64,000 bases of DNA from Celeribacter arenosi (GCF_039539485.1 NZ_BAABDF010000003.1:62001-126000); one strand, 5' to 3'. Positions 25,826 through 33,732 are shown, numbered from the stretch's first letter. A program made the numbers and translations. Notes: generated by a model from the letters alone, not told the origin.

Positions 25826-26950
25826 ATGATCACACAGTCCGAAAACTTTCAAAAAGCACTCCCATTCGCGCTGTCGCTCGGGATTATCCCGTTGCTCTGG
25901 ATCGGTGCGAGTTTTGGGGGCTGGACCGTGATCCTCGTCCCGCTTTATGCGTGGTACCTCTTCGCCATTCTCGATGCGGTTCTGGGTCTGAATCTGGAGA
26001 ATGAGGATACCGATACTGCGGAGGAAGACCTGTTCTGGCATCGCGCGATCACCATGGCGTGGTTTCCGATCCAGTTTGTCAACATTTTCGGCCTGATCTG
26101 GTTTGTGACCCACACCGATCATCTCGCCACTTGGGAAACCATCGTGCTGTTCTTCGGGCTCGGCGTCTCTTCGGGCACGATCGGGATCGTCTATGCGCAT
26201 GAGCTTTTGCACCAACGCAATACGCTCGAGCGGTGGCTCGGGGACCTGCTTCTTTCCAGTGTTCTTTATTCGCATTTCCGCACCGAACATTTGTTGGTGC
26301 ACCACGTCCATGTCGGCACGCCGCGGGACGCGGTTACGGCGCGATATAACGAAGGGTTCCACAAATATTTCTTCCGCGTTTTGCGCGAAGAGGCCGTGTC
26401 CGCATGGGACGCGGAAGCCGCCATGTTGGCGCGGCGCAAACTGTCGCCATGGCATCCGCGCAACCCGCATTTCCGCTACTGGACGCTCCAGATCATGATG
26501 CTCATTCTTGCGGTTCTGGTCGGTGGCCTGCCGGGTTTGGGTCTGTTTGTGTGGCAGGCGGTGGTCGCGATCTGGCAGTTGGAACTGACGAATTACGTGG
26601 AGCACTACGGGCTGACGCGTCGCCACATCGGCAATGGCAAATACGAACACGTCAAGCCGCACCATAGCTGGAATGCGACGCATAAGGCATCGAATTGGCT
26701 GCTCATCAACCTGCAGCGCCATTCGGACCATCATATCAAACCCGACCGTCGTTATCCCCTTTTGCAGAACCACGAAGAAGACGCGGCGCCACAGCTACCA
26801 TTTGGCTATGCCATGATGGGTTTTGCGGCTCTTGTTCCCCCACTTTGGCGGCGGATGATGAATCCTCGGGTCAAAGCGTGGCGCGCCCAATTTTATCCCG
26901 ATATCGAGGATTGGGATGACTACAAACACGCCCGTCACCCCGTCGCCTGA
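25826..26950 (+). CDS. alkB: Alkane 1-monooxygenase (AlkB)
   Basis: A 374-residue integral-membrane di-iron hydroxylase that oxidises the terminal carbon of n-alkanes. Four His-containing signatures are intact: HELLHQR (box 1), EHLLVHHVHVG (box 2), NYVEHYGL (AlkB-specific) and LQRHSDHH (box 3). Hydrophobic helices lie at residues about 12-50, 78-115 and 215-255. Rubredoxin and rubredoxin reductase are not encoded nearby. It follows mutY at 2 nt and ends before a hairpin-rich intergenic segment. Confidence 0.93.
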   Translation: MITQSENFQKALPFALSLGIIPLLWIGASFGGWTVILVPLYAWYLFAILDAVLGLNLENEDTDTAEEDLFWHRAITMAWFPIQFVNIFGLIWFVTHTDHLATWETIVLFFGLGVSSGTIGIVYAHELLHQRNTLERWLGDLLLSSVLYSHFRTEHLLVHHVHVGTPRDAVTARYNEGFHKYFFRVLREEAVSAWDAEAAMLARRKLSPWHPRNPHFRYWTLQIMMLILAVLVGGLPGLGLFVWQAVVAIWQLELTNYVEHYGLTRRHIGNGKYEHVKPHHSWNATHKASNWLLINLQRHSDHHIKPDRRYPLLQNHEEDAAPQLPFGYAMMGFAALVPPLWRRMMNPRVKAWRAQFYPDIEDWDDYKHARHPVA

Positions 26951-26978
26951 ATAATCCGACCTAACCACACCAAAAAAA

Positions 26979-26999
26979 GCCCCGCCACGAAGGCGGGGC
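26979..26999 (-). terminator. Terminator hairpin (strongest for minus-strand transcription)
   Basis: Stem GCCCCGCC (26979-26986) / GGCGGGGC (26992-26999), loop ACGAA. The A7 run to its left becomes a T-tract for leftward transcripts such as ccrM, 110 nt after the ccrM stop; it may also slow alkB transcription. Confidence 0.75.
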
Positions 27000-27047
27000 C
27001 AAGGTGATGCCGTGACGTCAGGCCACAGGCACCAGGCGGTAAGTCCG

Positions 27048-27085
27048 CCGACGGGAAATGGGGGAATCCCGTCGGACTATTTTTG
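27048..27085 (+). terminator. Second hairpin with T-tract after alkB
   Basis: Stem CCGACGGG (27048-27055) / CCCGTCGG (27068-27075) followed within 4 nt by ATTTTTG on the plus strand. A competing smaller stem GGCGG (27036-27040) / CCGCC (27045-27049) shares bases with its left arm. Confidence 0.6.
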
Positions 27086-27107
27086 TGAAACCGGGCGAAC
27101 GGAGAGG

Positions 27108-28205
27108 CTATTGCATCTCCGCGCGGATTTGCTGGCGCAGCACGTCGATGGGCACTGATTTGCCGTCGCGTTTGAAGGTCCAGTAGGTCCAGCCGTTACA
27201 CGAAGGCGCGCCTTCGAGATGGGCGCCGACCTGATGGATCGATCCCTTCACGTCATTGGACACGAGCGTGCCATCGGCGCGAACGCGGGCGGCGTGACCT
27301 TTGGGCGAGGTAAGTGTTTCACCGGGGCGTAGCATCCCGCGTTCGACCAACTGGCCGAAGGGCACGCGGGGTTCGGCGCGTTTGGAGGTGGAAACCGTGA
27401 GCGCCTCTTTGTCGAATTTGCGCACGTTGGCGATACGCTTTTCAGCGACTTCGCGGTATTTCGCTTCACGTTCGATACCGATGAATTCACGGCCGAGCAT
27501 TTTGGCGACGGCGCCGGTCGTGCCGGTGCCAAAGAACGGGTCGAGCACCACATCGCCTGCGTTCGTTGTTCCAATGAGCACACGGTGCAGGAGGCTTTCG
27601 GGTTTCTGGGTCGGGTGAGCTTTGTCGCCCGCATCGTCTTTGATGCGTTCACCGCCATTACAGATCGGCAGAACCCAGTCGGAGCGCATTTGAATGCCTT
27701 CGTTGAGGGCTTTGAGTGCCTCATAGTTGAAGGTGTATTTTGCGGCTTCGTTCTTCGACGCCCAGATCAGCGTTTCATGCGCATTGGTGAACCGTTTGCC
27801 ACGGAAGTTCGGCATCGGGTTGGATTTGCGCCAGACCACGTCGTTAAGAATCCAGTAGCCTTGGTTTTGCAACTCGGCTCCCAGACGGAAGACGTTGTGA
27901 TAGGAACCGATCACCCAGATCGCGCCATTCGGTTTGAGAAGGCGACGGGCGGCTTTGAGCCATTCATGGGTGAAGTCGTCGTAGACCTTGAAGCTGGAGA
28001 ATTGGTCCCAGTGATCATCGACCGCATCGACTTTGGAATTGTCGGGCCGGTGCAGATCGCCGCGTAGCTGTAGGTTGTAGGGAGGATCGGCGAAGATCAG
28101 GTCGACGGAGCCTTCGGGAAGGCTGTTCATGACCTCGATGCAGTCACCGGACAATATCTTGTTAAGCGGAAGTGTTGCCACTTCCTGACGGGTTTTCGTG
28201 TTCAT
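27108..28205 (-). CDS. ccrM: Cell-cycle-regulated adenine-N6 DNA methyltransferase CcrM
   Basis: A 365-residue beta-class N6-adenine methyltransferase that modifies GANTC. Motif IV is DPPYN near residue 41, and the AdoMet motif DPFFGTGTTGAVA comes later, the beta-class order. The C-terminal ~85 residues, including EGAPSCNGWTYW, form the CcrM-specific DNA-recognition domain. In Caulobacter and relatives it sets cell-cycle-dependent methylation. It lies 88 nt downstream of rnhB on the same strand. The intergenic region holds two GANTC sites, as in methylation-sensitive ccrM promoters. Confidence 0.96.
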   Translation of the reverse strand: MNTKTRQEVATLPLNKILSGDCIEVMNSLPEGSVDLIFADPPYNLQLRGDLHRPDNSKVDAVDDHWDQFSSFKVYDDFTHEWLKAARRLLKPNGAIWVIGSYHNVFRLGAELQNQGYWILNDVVWRKSNPMPNFRGKRFTNAHETLIWASKNEAAKYTFNYEALKALNEGIQMRSDWVLPICNGGERIKDDAGDKAHPTQKPESLLHRVLIGTTNAGDVVLDPFFGTGTTGAVAKMLGREFIGIEREAKYREVAEKRIANVRKFDKEALTVSTSKRAEPRVPFGQLVERGMLRPGETLTSPKGHAARVRADGTLVSNDVKGSIHQVGAHLEGAPSCNGWTYWTFKRDGKSVPIDVLRQQIRAEMQ

Positions 28206-28242
28206 TTTCTGCCTCTCACCGCGCCATTTTTGGCGTCGTTTA

Positions 28243-28295
28243 TTGACTACAAAGATGAGTCAAAGGTGATTCGGCGTCAAATTCTTTTTTGAATC
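28243..28295 (-). promoter_or_regulatory. ccrM upstream region with two GANTC sites and an inverted repeat
   Basis: GATTC at 28268-28272 and GAATC at 28291-28295 are substrates of CcrM itself. A 6-bp inverted repeat TTGACT (28243-28248) / AGTCAA (28258-28263) with a 9-nt spacer lies between them and the gene. On the minus strand a TTGACG with a 17-nt spacer reaches CATCTT, a possible promoter that contains one GANTC site. Confidence 0.5.
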
Positions 28296-28929
28296 AGTCA
28301 CTTACAGATTTATCTTGATACAAGATGTTGTGGATCGGCTTGAACGAACGTCTATGGTGAGGGGTAACCCCCAAATCTCGGAGGCCGCTGAGATGGGCGG
28401 CGGTGCCGTAACCTGCGTTCTTCTCCCATCCGTAGCCGGGGTGCTGTTGCGCCAAATCCACCATGAGCCGGTCGCGCCATGTTTTCGCCACAATTGACGC
28501 CGCCGAAATCGACACCGAACGGGCGTCCCCTTTGACAATTGCCTGCGCATTTTCACCAAAGGCGCGGGGTAGTTTATTTCCGTCGACCAGCACAAAATCG
28601 GGCGCTGCCGCGAGACCGGCAACCGCGCGCTCCATCGCCAACAGAGAGGCCTGCAGGATGTTGATTTCGTCGATCTCCTCGACGGTGCAAAAGGCGATCG
28701 AGACATCGGCGCAGGCGTTGATTTCGTCATAGAGAGCTTCGCGACGCTTGGCGCTCAGGGCTTTGCTGTCGTTGAGACCGGCGGGGATGCGGGCAGGATC
28801 GAAGATGACGGCGGCGGCAACAACCGGACCGGCGAGCGGCCCGCGACCGACCTCGTCTACGCCTGCGATACGGGAATAGCCACGGGCCTGCGCGGCGGTT
28901 TCGAATGAGTAATCGGGTGTGGATTTCAT
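28294..28929 (-). CDS. rnhB: Ribonuclease HII
   Basis: A 211-residue RNase HII that removes RNA from RNA-DNA hybrids and single ribonucleotides. The catalytic acidic residues are in GVDEVGRGPLAGPV, the LNDSKALSAKRRE segment follows, and the DGNKLP and SISAASIVAKTWRD blocks complete the family pattern. The start at 28929 fits family length; the frame is open upstream for 29 codons without conservation. The stop codon overlaps a GAATC site of the downstream ccrM promoter region. Confidence 0.95.
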   Translation of the reverse strand: MKSTPDYSFETAAQARGYSRIAGVDEVGRGPLAGPVVAAAVIFDPARIPAGLNDSKALSAKRREALYDEINACADVSIAFCTVEEIDEINILQASLLAMERAVAGLAAAPDFVLVDGNKLPRAFGENAQAIVKGDARSVSISAASIVAKTWRDRLMVDLAQQHPGYGWEKNAGYGTAAHLSGLRDLGVTPHHRRSFKPIHNILYQDKSVSD

Positions 28930-29058
28930 GAGGGTGTGAAACCGCACTGGGTCAGGGAGCGCAAGAAAAAAGGACGGGTGGCACGCATGAGCCACCCGCC
29001 AAGTTGCGCGACACATGGGGACATGAAGGTCGCGAATTCTAATGAACGATGCGATTGA

Positions 29059-29532
29059 TCAGTAACGGCGACCCCGATCCGCGACGCGGTAGCCAAAGTC
29101 GGCGAGACAACGCGTGCGATAGACCGACATCGGTCCACGGCGTGTGTTCAGGGTGGCGGCACATTGGCGTGGCAGGCGGTCGGTATTGACGCCCGAGCGC
29201 GTGAGGCAGCGTTTGACAGCCACGTCATTTGCCGACCCGTAGCCGCGCACGTCGATCACGCATTCCTCGGGAATGGTGCGGCGATTTTTGGAGTTCTTGC
29301 TGTTGCCGCGGTTGTGCTCCCACGACGGCTTGCGATTGGTTGTGGTCGCTACTTTGACCTTGCCGGCAGATTTGGACGAATTGTTTTCGAGCGCCTTGCC
29401 GATCACGAACAGGGTGAGCAATCCCCCCACAGCGCGGGCAACATCGGCGTCCGAGGCACGGGCGGGTGCAGCGGCAGCGCCCATGGTGACGCTAAGCGCG
29501 ACGAGGCCGGCGGTGACTTTGGTGAAACGCAT
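29059..29532 (-). CDS. Secreted hypothetical protein
   Basis: A 157-residue protein I do not recognise. It has a signal peptide (hydrophobic run LVALSVTMGAAAAPA, cleavage after about residue 25), then a short hydrophobic segment LLTLFVIGKAL, a basic Lys/Asn/Ser-rich linker, and a C-terminal block with three or four cysteines (EECVIDV, KRCLTRSG, RQCAATL, TRCLADFGYR). Paired cysteines suggest a small disulfide-stabilised periplasmic or outer-membrane domain. The start at 29532 has an AAGGAA box. Confidence 0.7.
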   Translation of the reverse strand: MRFTKVTAGLVALSVTMGAAAAPARASDADVARAVGGLLTLFVIGKALENNSSKSAGKVKVATTTNRKPSWEHNRGNSKNSKNRRTIPEECVIDVRGYGSANDVAVKRCLTRSGVNTDRLPRQCAATLNTRRGPMSVYRTRCLADFGYRVADRGRRY

Positions 29533-29690
29533 TTCATTTCCTTTCCCGGGGGTGTGACCCCCCTGTCTGACGTGACTGGTGGAATCACCCTCGGCCAGGT
29601 CGGGAAAAGCGCTCAATAACAGGCGGTGGCTATTGGATAGCGCGGGCTTTGTTATTGCATAACCACGGCGTCTCGCGGCTTTATCGCGCC

Positions 29691-29993
29691 ATGAAACACA
29701 TTCAGCGACTCACAGGAATTTTTGCAGTGCTCGCAGCGACACTCGTTTTCACAACGGGGGCCGAGGCGGCATGTTATGCAACCTACAAAGCCAAGCGTGA
29801 CGACCCCCTTCGCCTGCACTACGGTGTTGCGGAAGTGACGTCACCGGACTGCACGCCGGAGGCAGCCAGCGTCGAATTGGCGCCACGTCTGGCGTTAGAC
29901 GGCTGGATTCTTCTCGCCATCGTAGAGATGATCGACGCGGATAAATTGGGTGAGGTGCGCAAAAGTGCGGGCGACTATTTCCTCCGATACTGA
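29691..29993 (+). CDS. Small secreted protein of unknown function
   Basis: A 100-residue protein with a signal peptide (LTGIFAVLAATLVFTTGAEA, cleavage before ACYATYKA). The mature part of about 75 residues has two cysteines (ACYATY and SPDCTPE) that could form a disulfide. I do not recognise the family. Its 3' end overlaps the next gene, a membrane-anchored winged-helix protein, by 29 nt or more, so the two are translated together and may work as a periplasmic partner and membrane regulator. Confidence 0.7.
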   Translation: MKHIQRLTGIFAVLAATLVFTTGAEAACYATYKAKRDDPLRLHYGVAEVTSPDCTPEAASVELAPRLALDGWILLAIVEMIDADKLGEVRKSAGDYFLRY

Positions 29994-30663
29994 CAGCCGG
30001 AAAGTGGCGCGCAGTGTCGTCATCGGGCTGGCAGCCATCGTGGCGATCCTGCTGGTCGCGGCGGTGTTCCTATTCGTGAACCTGCCGGACGCGAATGCAT
30101 TCAACGCGCGGGTTGAACGGATATTCATCGAGAACGATCTGACCACGCAGGCGGAGATCAAGCTGCTCGAAATCCTCGCGCAATCGGGCACATCCTTTGG
30201 TGATACGCTCACGTCCTACCGTATGGTGATTTTTGTGTTGATGGTTTTTGCCAGCGCGCTGTTGATTGCGGCGCTGGTGTTTTTGGTCACCATCATCGGG
30301 CTAAACCGGCGGATGTCGGAGATCGAAAAACGCGGCATCGACATTTCATCGCTGATGATTTCGCGCGCCGAGAACAAAGTCTATCTCAACGACATGGCAT
30401 TCAGCCTCACGCCCGCCAATGTCGAAACGCTGTCGGTTCTGGCCGAGGCACGGCTCGACGACGAGTATCTGAGTGGCACAGCGATCGAGGCGGTTTTGAC
30501 GGGGCGCAACGAGACCGATTGCGAAGAGGCGGCGGGGGCGACGCGGATCAAGAGGTTGCGCGACAGCCTCGGCAACCAATTGGTCAGCGAGGTACTGGTG
30601 CGCAATGTTGCCAAGAAGGGCTACGTTCTCGCCTGCCCGCCGGAAGCGATCAGGGTGCAGTAA
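29965..30663 (+). CDS. Membrane-anchored winged-helix protein (ToxR-like layout)
   Basis: About 232 residues from GTG 29965 (GAGG lies 8-9 nt upstream); GTG 29950 is the alternative. Two hydrophobic helices occur near residues 16-38 (VVIGLAAIVAILLVAAVFLF) and 75-100 (VIFVLMVFASALLIAALVFL), separated by a ~40-residue probable periplasmic loop. The C-terminal ~105 residues look like a transcriptional-regulator winged helix: ENKVYLNDMAFSLTP start strands, and LVSEVLVRNVAKKGYVLAC resembles the wing of OmpR/ToxR C-terminal domains. The arrangement places the putative DNA-binding domain in the cytoplasm. The call is inference from topology; I cannot name a family. Confidence 0.6.
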   Translation: MRATISSDTDSRKVARSVVIGLAAIVAILLVAAVFLFVNLPDANAFNARVERIFIENDLTTQAEIKLLEILAQSGTSFGDTLTSYRMVIFVLMVFASALLIAALVFLVTIIGLNRRMSEIEKRGIDISSLMISRAENKVYLNDMAFSLTPANVETLSVLAEARLDDEYLSGTAIEAVLTGRNETDCEEAAGATRIKRLRDSLGNQLVSEVLVRNVAKKGYVLACPPEAIRVQ

Positions 30664-30693
30664 ACCCGCTCGTGAGAGCGGATTTGTGACGCG

Positions 30694-31737
30694 CTAGATG
30701 ATCTCGTCTTCGTCGAAAAGCGGGTCGTCGGTGAGCTGGTCGTTGAGATCCTCGACCGCGCCTTCGGCAACCGCCATCGATTTCACACGCGCCAGATGGA
30801 ACACAGCGTCGCCTTCGTTCACAATCGGCAGGACCGCACGACCAACGACGATGCCGTTGAACGGGGCCTCGATCTCTTCTTCCTGTTCGCCGAACGGGTC
30901 GGCAACAACAGCCATGATGTCGCCTTTTGCGACCACATCACCATCCGCGCGGAAGGTGCGCAGCAGGCCACCCGCAGGTGCGCGCAACCATTTGCTCGAC
31001 GTGCAATACTGCGATGCCGCTTTCGGTTTCGCGATCCCTTTGGCGGACACCATTTTCAGATGGCGCAACACGCGCAGGATACCCGCGACGCCCGCGCGCA
31101 CGGACATTTCGTCAAACCGCAGACCTTCGCCGGCCTCATAGAGCAGGATGTCTTTGCCGATCTCTTTCGCTGCGCCGCGCAGCGATCCTTCGCGCAGGGG
31201 CGATTGCAGGATGACAGGCGCGCCGAACACCTCGGCCAGCTCGGCGGTGTAGGGGTTGTCGGGTGAGATACGGACCTGTGGCAGGTTCGTGCGGTGGATC
31301 GCAGCGGAGTGCAGATCGATACCGAGATCGCAGCGCGCCACGATTTCATTCAGGAAAAGATGGGCAAGCCGCGAGGCCAAAGACCCGCCGGCTGTTCCCG
31401 GGAACATCCGGTTGAGGTCGCGGCGGTCAGGCAGATAACGTGAGTGGTTGATGAACCCGAAGGCATTCACAATCGGGATCACCACCAAAGTGCCGTGCAG
31501 CGTTTTGAGATTGGGGGTCCGCAAGAGGCGGCGCACGATCTCGACGCCAATCACTTCGTCCCCGTGGATGCCTGCACTGACAAACACGGTCGGTCCATCG
31601 ACTTTCCCGTGGATGACATGCACCGACATGGACACAGGGGTGTGATCGGACAACACGCTGACCGGCAGATCGACGGTCTGACGTGTGCCCGGTTGGATCT
31701 TTACCCCTGCAATCTCAAATGCTGCGCGTCGCGCCAT
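30694..31737 (-). CDS. Succinylglutamate desuccinylase/aspartoacylase-family deacylase
   Basis: A 347-residue zinc carboxypeptidase-fold protein. The metal motif is GIHGDEVIGVE (HxxE), with DRRDLNRMFPG and the second His in GIDLHSAA. The catalytic Glu is in YEAGEG. The C-terminal ~80 residues form a lipoyl-like beta barrel (EAPFNGIVVGRAVLP). It is the last gene of the rimB-rimK operon and overlaps rimK by 1 nt. Such genes commonly accompany RimK and may trim glutamate or related tails, but the substrate is not established. Confidence 0.85.
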   Translation of the reverse strand: MARRAAFEIAGVKIQPGTRQTVDLPVSVLSDHTPVSMSVHVIHGKVDGPTVFVSAGIHGDEVIGVEIVRRLLRTPNLKTLHGTLVVIPIVNAFGFINHSRYLPDRRDLNRMFPGTAGGSLASRLAHLFLNEIVARCDLGIDLHSAAIHRTNLPQVRISPDNPYTAELAEVFGAPVILQSPLREGSLRGAAKEIGKDILLYEAGEGLRFDEMSVRAGVAGILRVLRHLKMVSAKGIAKPKAASQYCTSSKWLRAPAGGLLRTFRADGDVVAKGDIMAVVADPFGEQEEEIEAPFNGIVVGRAVLPIVNEGDAVFHLARVKSMAVAEGAVEDLNDQLTDDPLFDEDEII

Positions 31738-32642
31738 TATCCTTTGCCTTTTGTCTTTGTGTTGCCTTTAACGGCGCTCTTCTCGATGTATTCGATGATT
31801 TTGCCTGCAACATCCAGACCTGTCGCCTTTTCAACGCCTTCGAGACCGGGCGAAGAGTTCACCTCCATGACAACGGGACCGTGGTTGGCGCGCAGCATAT
31901 CAACACCACAGACGTTCAGGCCCATGGACTTGGCTGCACGCACTGCGGTCGAGCGTTCTTCTGGCGACAGTTTGATCAACTGCGCAGAGCCACCACGGTG
32001 CAGGTTCGAGCGGAAATCGCCCTCTGCGCCGGTGCGTTTCATGGCCGCGATAACCTTGCCGCCGACAACGATTGCGCGAATGTCTGTGCCGCCGGCCTCT
32101 TTGATGAATTCCTGCAACAGGATGTTCACACCCGCGCCGCGGAAGGCTTCGACGACGGATTTGGCGGAGCGGTTCGTGTCGGCCAGAACCACACCGATGC
32201 CCTGTGTCCCTTCGAGCAGTTTGATAACCACAGGTGCGCCACCGGCCAGCTCGAGAACTTCGTCGGTCTGTTTGGGGTCGTGGGCAAAGGTGGTGACCGG
32301 CAGGCCAACGCCATCCCGCGCCAAGAGCTGCATGGAGCGCAGTTTGTCGCGGCTACGGCCAATCGCGACGCTTTCGTTCAGCGGGTAGACGCCCATCATC
32401 TCGAACTGACGCAGCACGGCCAGACCGTAGAAGGTAACAGAGGCACCGATACGCGGGATCACGGCGTCGTAGCCTTGGAGCTTTTCACCGTTGTAGTAGA
32501 TTTCGGGACGCCGTGACGCGATGTTCATGTAACAGCGCAGCGTGTTGATCACATGAAGTTCGTGACCGCGCTCTTCAGCGGCTTCTTTGAGACGTTTGTG
32601 GGAATAGAGATTGGCGTTACGTGCCATCATAGCGATTTTCAT
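31737..32642 (-). CDS. rimK: RimK, ATP-grasp glutamate ligase (ribosomal protein S6 modification)
   Basis: A 301-residue ATP-grasp ligase. N-terminal IAMMARNANLYSHKRLKEAA, the DAVIPRIGAS segment, the ATP-binding GGAPVVIKLLEGTQGIGV and the Mg site in MEVNSSPGLEG are all RimK signatures. In enterobacteria and pseudomonads RimK adds glutamates to the C-terminus of ribosomal protein S6. It lies between rimB upstream (35 nt) and a deacylase gene downstream. Confidence 0.93.
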   Translation of the reverse strand: MKIAMMARNANLYSHKRLKEAAEERGHELHVINTLRCYMNIASRRPEIYYNGEKLQGYDAVIPRIGASVTFYGLAVLRQFEMMGVYPLNESVAIGRSRDKLRSMQLLARDGVGLPVTTFAHDPKQTDEVLELAGGAPVVIKLLEGTQGIGVVLADTNRSAKSVVEAFRGAGVNILLQEFIKEAGGTDIRAIVVGGKVIAAMKRTGAEGDFRSNLHRGGSAQLIKLSPEERSTAVRAAKSMGLNVCGVDMLRANHGPVVMEVNSSPGLEGVEKATGLDVAGKIIEYIEKSAVKGNTKTKGKG

Positions 32643-32677
32643 GCGAAAATCCTTTCAGCCTCACGGGCATTTCCTAC

Positions 32678-33124
32678 CTAGTTGGACGTCAGGTTGGCGC
32701 GGCGTGCATGCACCGCGATATTGTGGTTTTTGAGGGCTGTGCGCCCGATGATGATCGGAAAGCGCATGTTGCTGCGATCCGTCAGTGAAACCGAAATCGG
32801 CCAGGCCCGTTTGTTCAGGTTGAGCTCGGTGCGAATGATGATCCGCTCTTCGGGAATGCCGCTGGTATTCTTGATATCGCGGCGGTCATGAATGGGCGCT
32901 TCGACCCAGAGTTCGGGCGAAAATTCGTCTGCTTGCACCTGAAAACGCACCCAGTCTTCGCCATCGTTGTCGAAGGTTTCGATCCGCGTGGCATGCAGTG
33001 CAGATGTTCGTGCACCCGTATCGATCTTTGCCTTGAGGTGGCGAAGGCCGAGCGCGGGTAGATCGACGTGTTCCATCCACCCGATGACCAGAAGGTCGGG
33101 TTTGGGCTTTTTGATCTTTTTCAT
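32678..33124 (-). CDS. rimB: RimB-type retropepsin-like protease
   Basis: A 148-residue protein of the ATP-dependent zinc protease/RimB family with a retropepsin-like fold. The active-site DTG is at residues 35-37 (KIDTGARTSALHA), and the C-terminal IIIGRTALKNH is the second family block. In Pseudomonas RimB modulates RimK-dependent S6 glutamation. The ATG at 33124 lacks a good ribosome site of its own but lies 2 nt after the stop codon of a short upstream ORF that has one, suggesting coupling. Confidence 0.85.
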   Translation of the reverse strand: MKKIKKPKPDLLVIGWMEHVDLPALGLRHLKAKIDTGARTSALHATRIETFDNDGEDWVRFQVQADEFSPELWVEAPIHDRRDIKNTSGIPEERIIIRTELNLNKRAWPISVSLTDRSNMRFPIIIGRTALKNHNIAVHARRANLTSN

Positions 33125-33126
33125 TT

Positions 33127-33297
33127 TCAAACCATCCATGACGTCACCAAAACCGCAGGGAGCACAGGCGTCAGGATGCCGCTCACGCTGTGGCGTGAGG
33201 GGGCGGTTACGAATGGGCGTGTTTTCCCTGCGGTGCGCGACCGCGGGGCGCCTGCCAATGTGACATCCATGTGGATGGCTGTGTTGTGATCGTTCAT
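33127..33297 (-). CDS. Short leader-like ORF coupled to rimB
   Basis: A 56-codon ORF with a clear AGGAG box 8 nt before the ATG at 33297. Its TGA is followed by AA and then the rimB ATG. The peptide (starts MNDHNTAIHMDV) has no family I recognise and is not strongly structured. The coding sequence includes a GC-rich hairpin around CTCACGC-TGTG-GCGTGAG (about 33180-33200). It could be a true small protein at the RimA position, or a leader that controls rimB translation. Confidence 0.45.
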   Translation of the reverse strand: MNDHNTAIHMDVTLAGAPRSRTAGKTRPFVTAPSRHSVSGILTPVLPAVLVTSWMV

Positions 33298-33326
33298 TCA
33301 ATAATCTCCTGACCGCCATTTACATG

Positions 33327-33343
33327 GACAATAATTTATTGTC
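33327..33343. promoter_or_regulatory. 17-bp perfect palindrome, candidate operator
   Basis: GACAATAA-T-TTATTGTC is a perfect inverted repeat with one central base. It sits in the AT-rich divergent intergenic region between the rimB leader ORF (starts 33297, minus) and the small gene at 33378 (plus), with AT-rich -10-like sequence (TATAAC) to its right. Confidence 0.6.
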
Positions 33344-33377
33344 TATAGGTAAAAATTTATAACTATTGGAGCAGCAG

Positions 33378-33671
33378 ATGACCGAAATCCAAGACGCCGC
33401 CCGCCAGCTCGCCAATCTCTACAACCAGAGTTTTGGGGGCAAACCCAAAGGCAGATATCGCATGGCCTCCAAGCAGGTCAGGGAACTGCTCGGGCGCAAA
33501 CGGCTATATGAAGATGACGTGAGAATGCTAACCCGCGCCTGCCTTGAGGAGGGGATCGTCCTGATCGACATGGACAGCTTCTTTGTCGCTCTGAGCGCGA
33601 ATGCCTTCGTGAACTACCGTCGCGTTAGCGCAGACGCCCTGACAAACGCCAAAAAACCCGACCGGGCGTGA
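33378..33671 (+). CDS. Small conserved-looking protein of unknown function
   Basis: A 97-residue soluble, basic, mostly helical protein with no family that I can name. The ATG at 33378 follows GGAGCAG. Notable segments are FGGKPKGRYRMASKQVRELL and ALSANAFVNYRRV. The Arg/Lys-rich N-terminal half could bind nucleic acid. A 17-bp palindrome lies 35 nt upstream, so the gene is probably regulated. It stands alone and converges with the TRAP operon; the terminator of that operon overlaps its 3' end. Confidence 0.65.
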   Translation: MTEIQDAARQLANLYNQSFGGKPKGRYRMASKQVRELLGRKRLYEDDVRMLTRACLEEGIVLIDMDSFFVALSANAFVNYRRVSADALTNAKKPDRA

Positions 33672-33698
33672 CCAATGAGGTCGCACCGCAGTCGGGTT
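33655..33698 (-). terminator. Probable terminator of the TRAP operon
   Basis: Stem AACCCGAC (33655-33662) / GTCGGGTT (33691-33698) with a 28-nt loop; on the minus strand the stem ends in TTTTTT, about 35 nt after the dctM stop. Confidence 0.55.
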
Positions 33699-33732
33699 TC
33701 CGGGGGCTTGCCGCGCAGGCCCTCTAGTTCAA

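Noticed and set aside
33125..33319. N-terminal extension of rimB to 33319
   Set aside because: The added residues are Arg/His/Pro-rich, unlike the family. The short ORF in another frame has the ribosome site instead.
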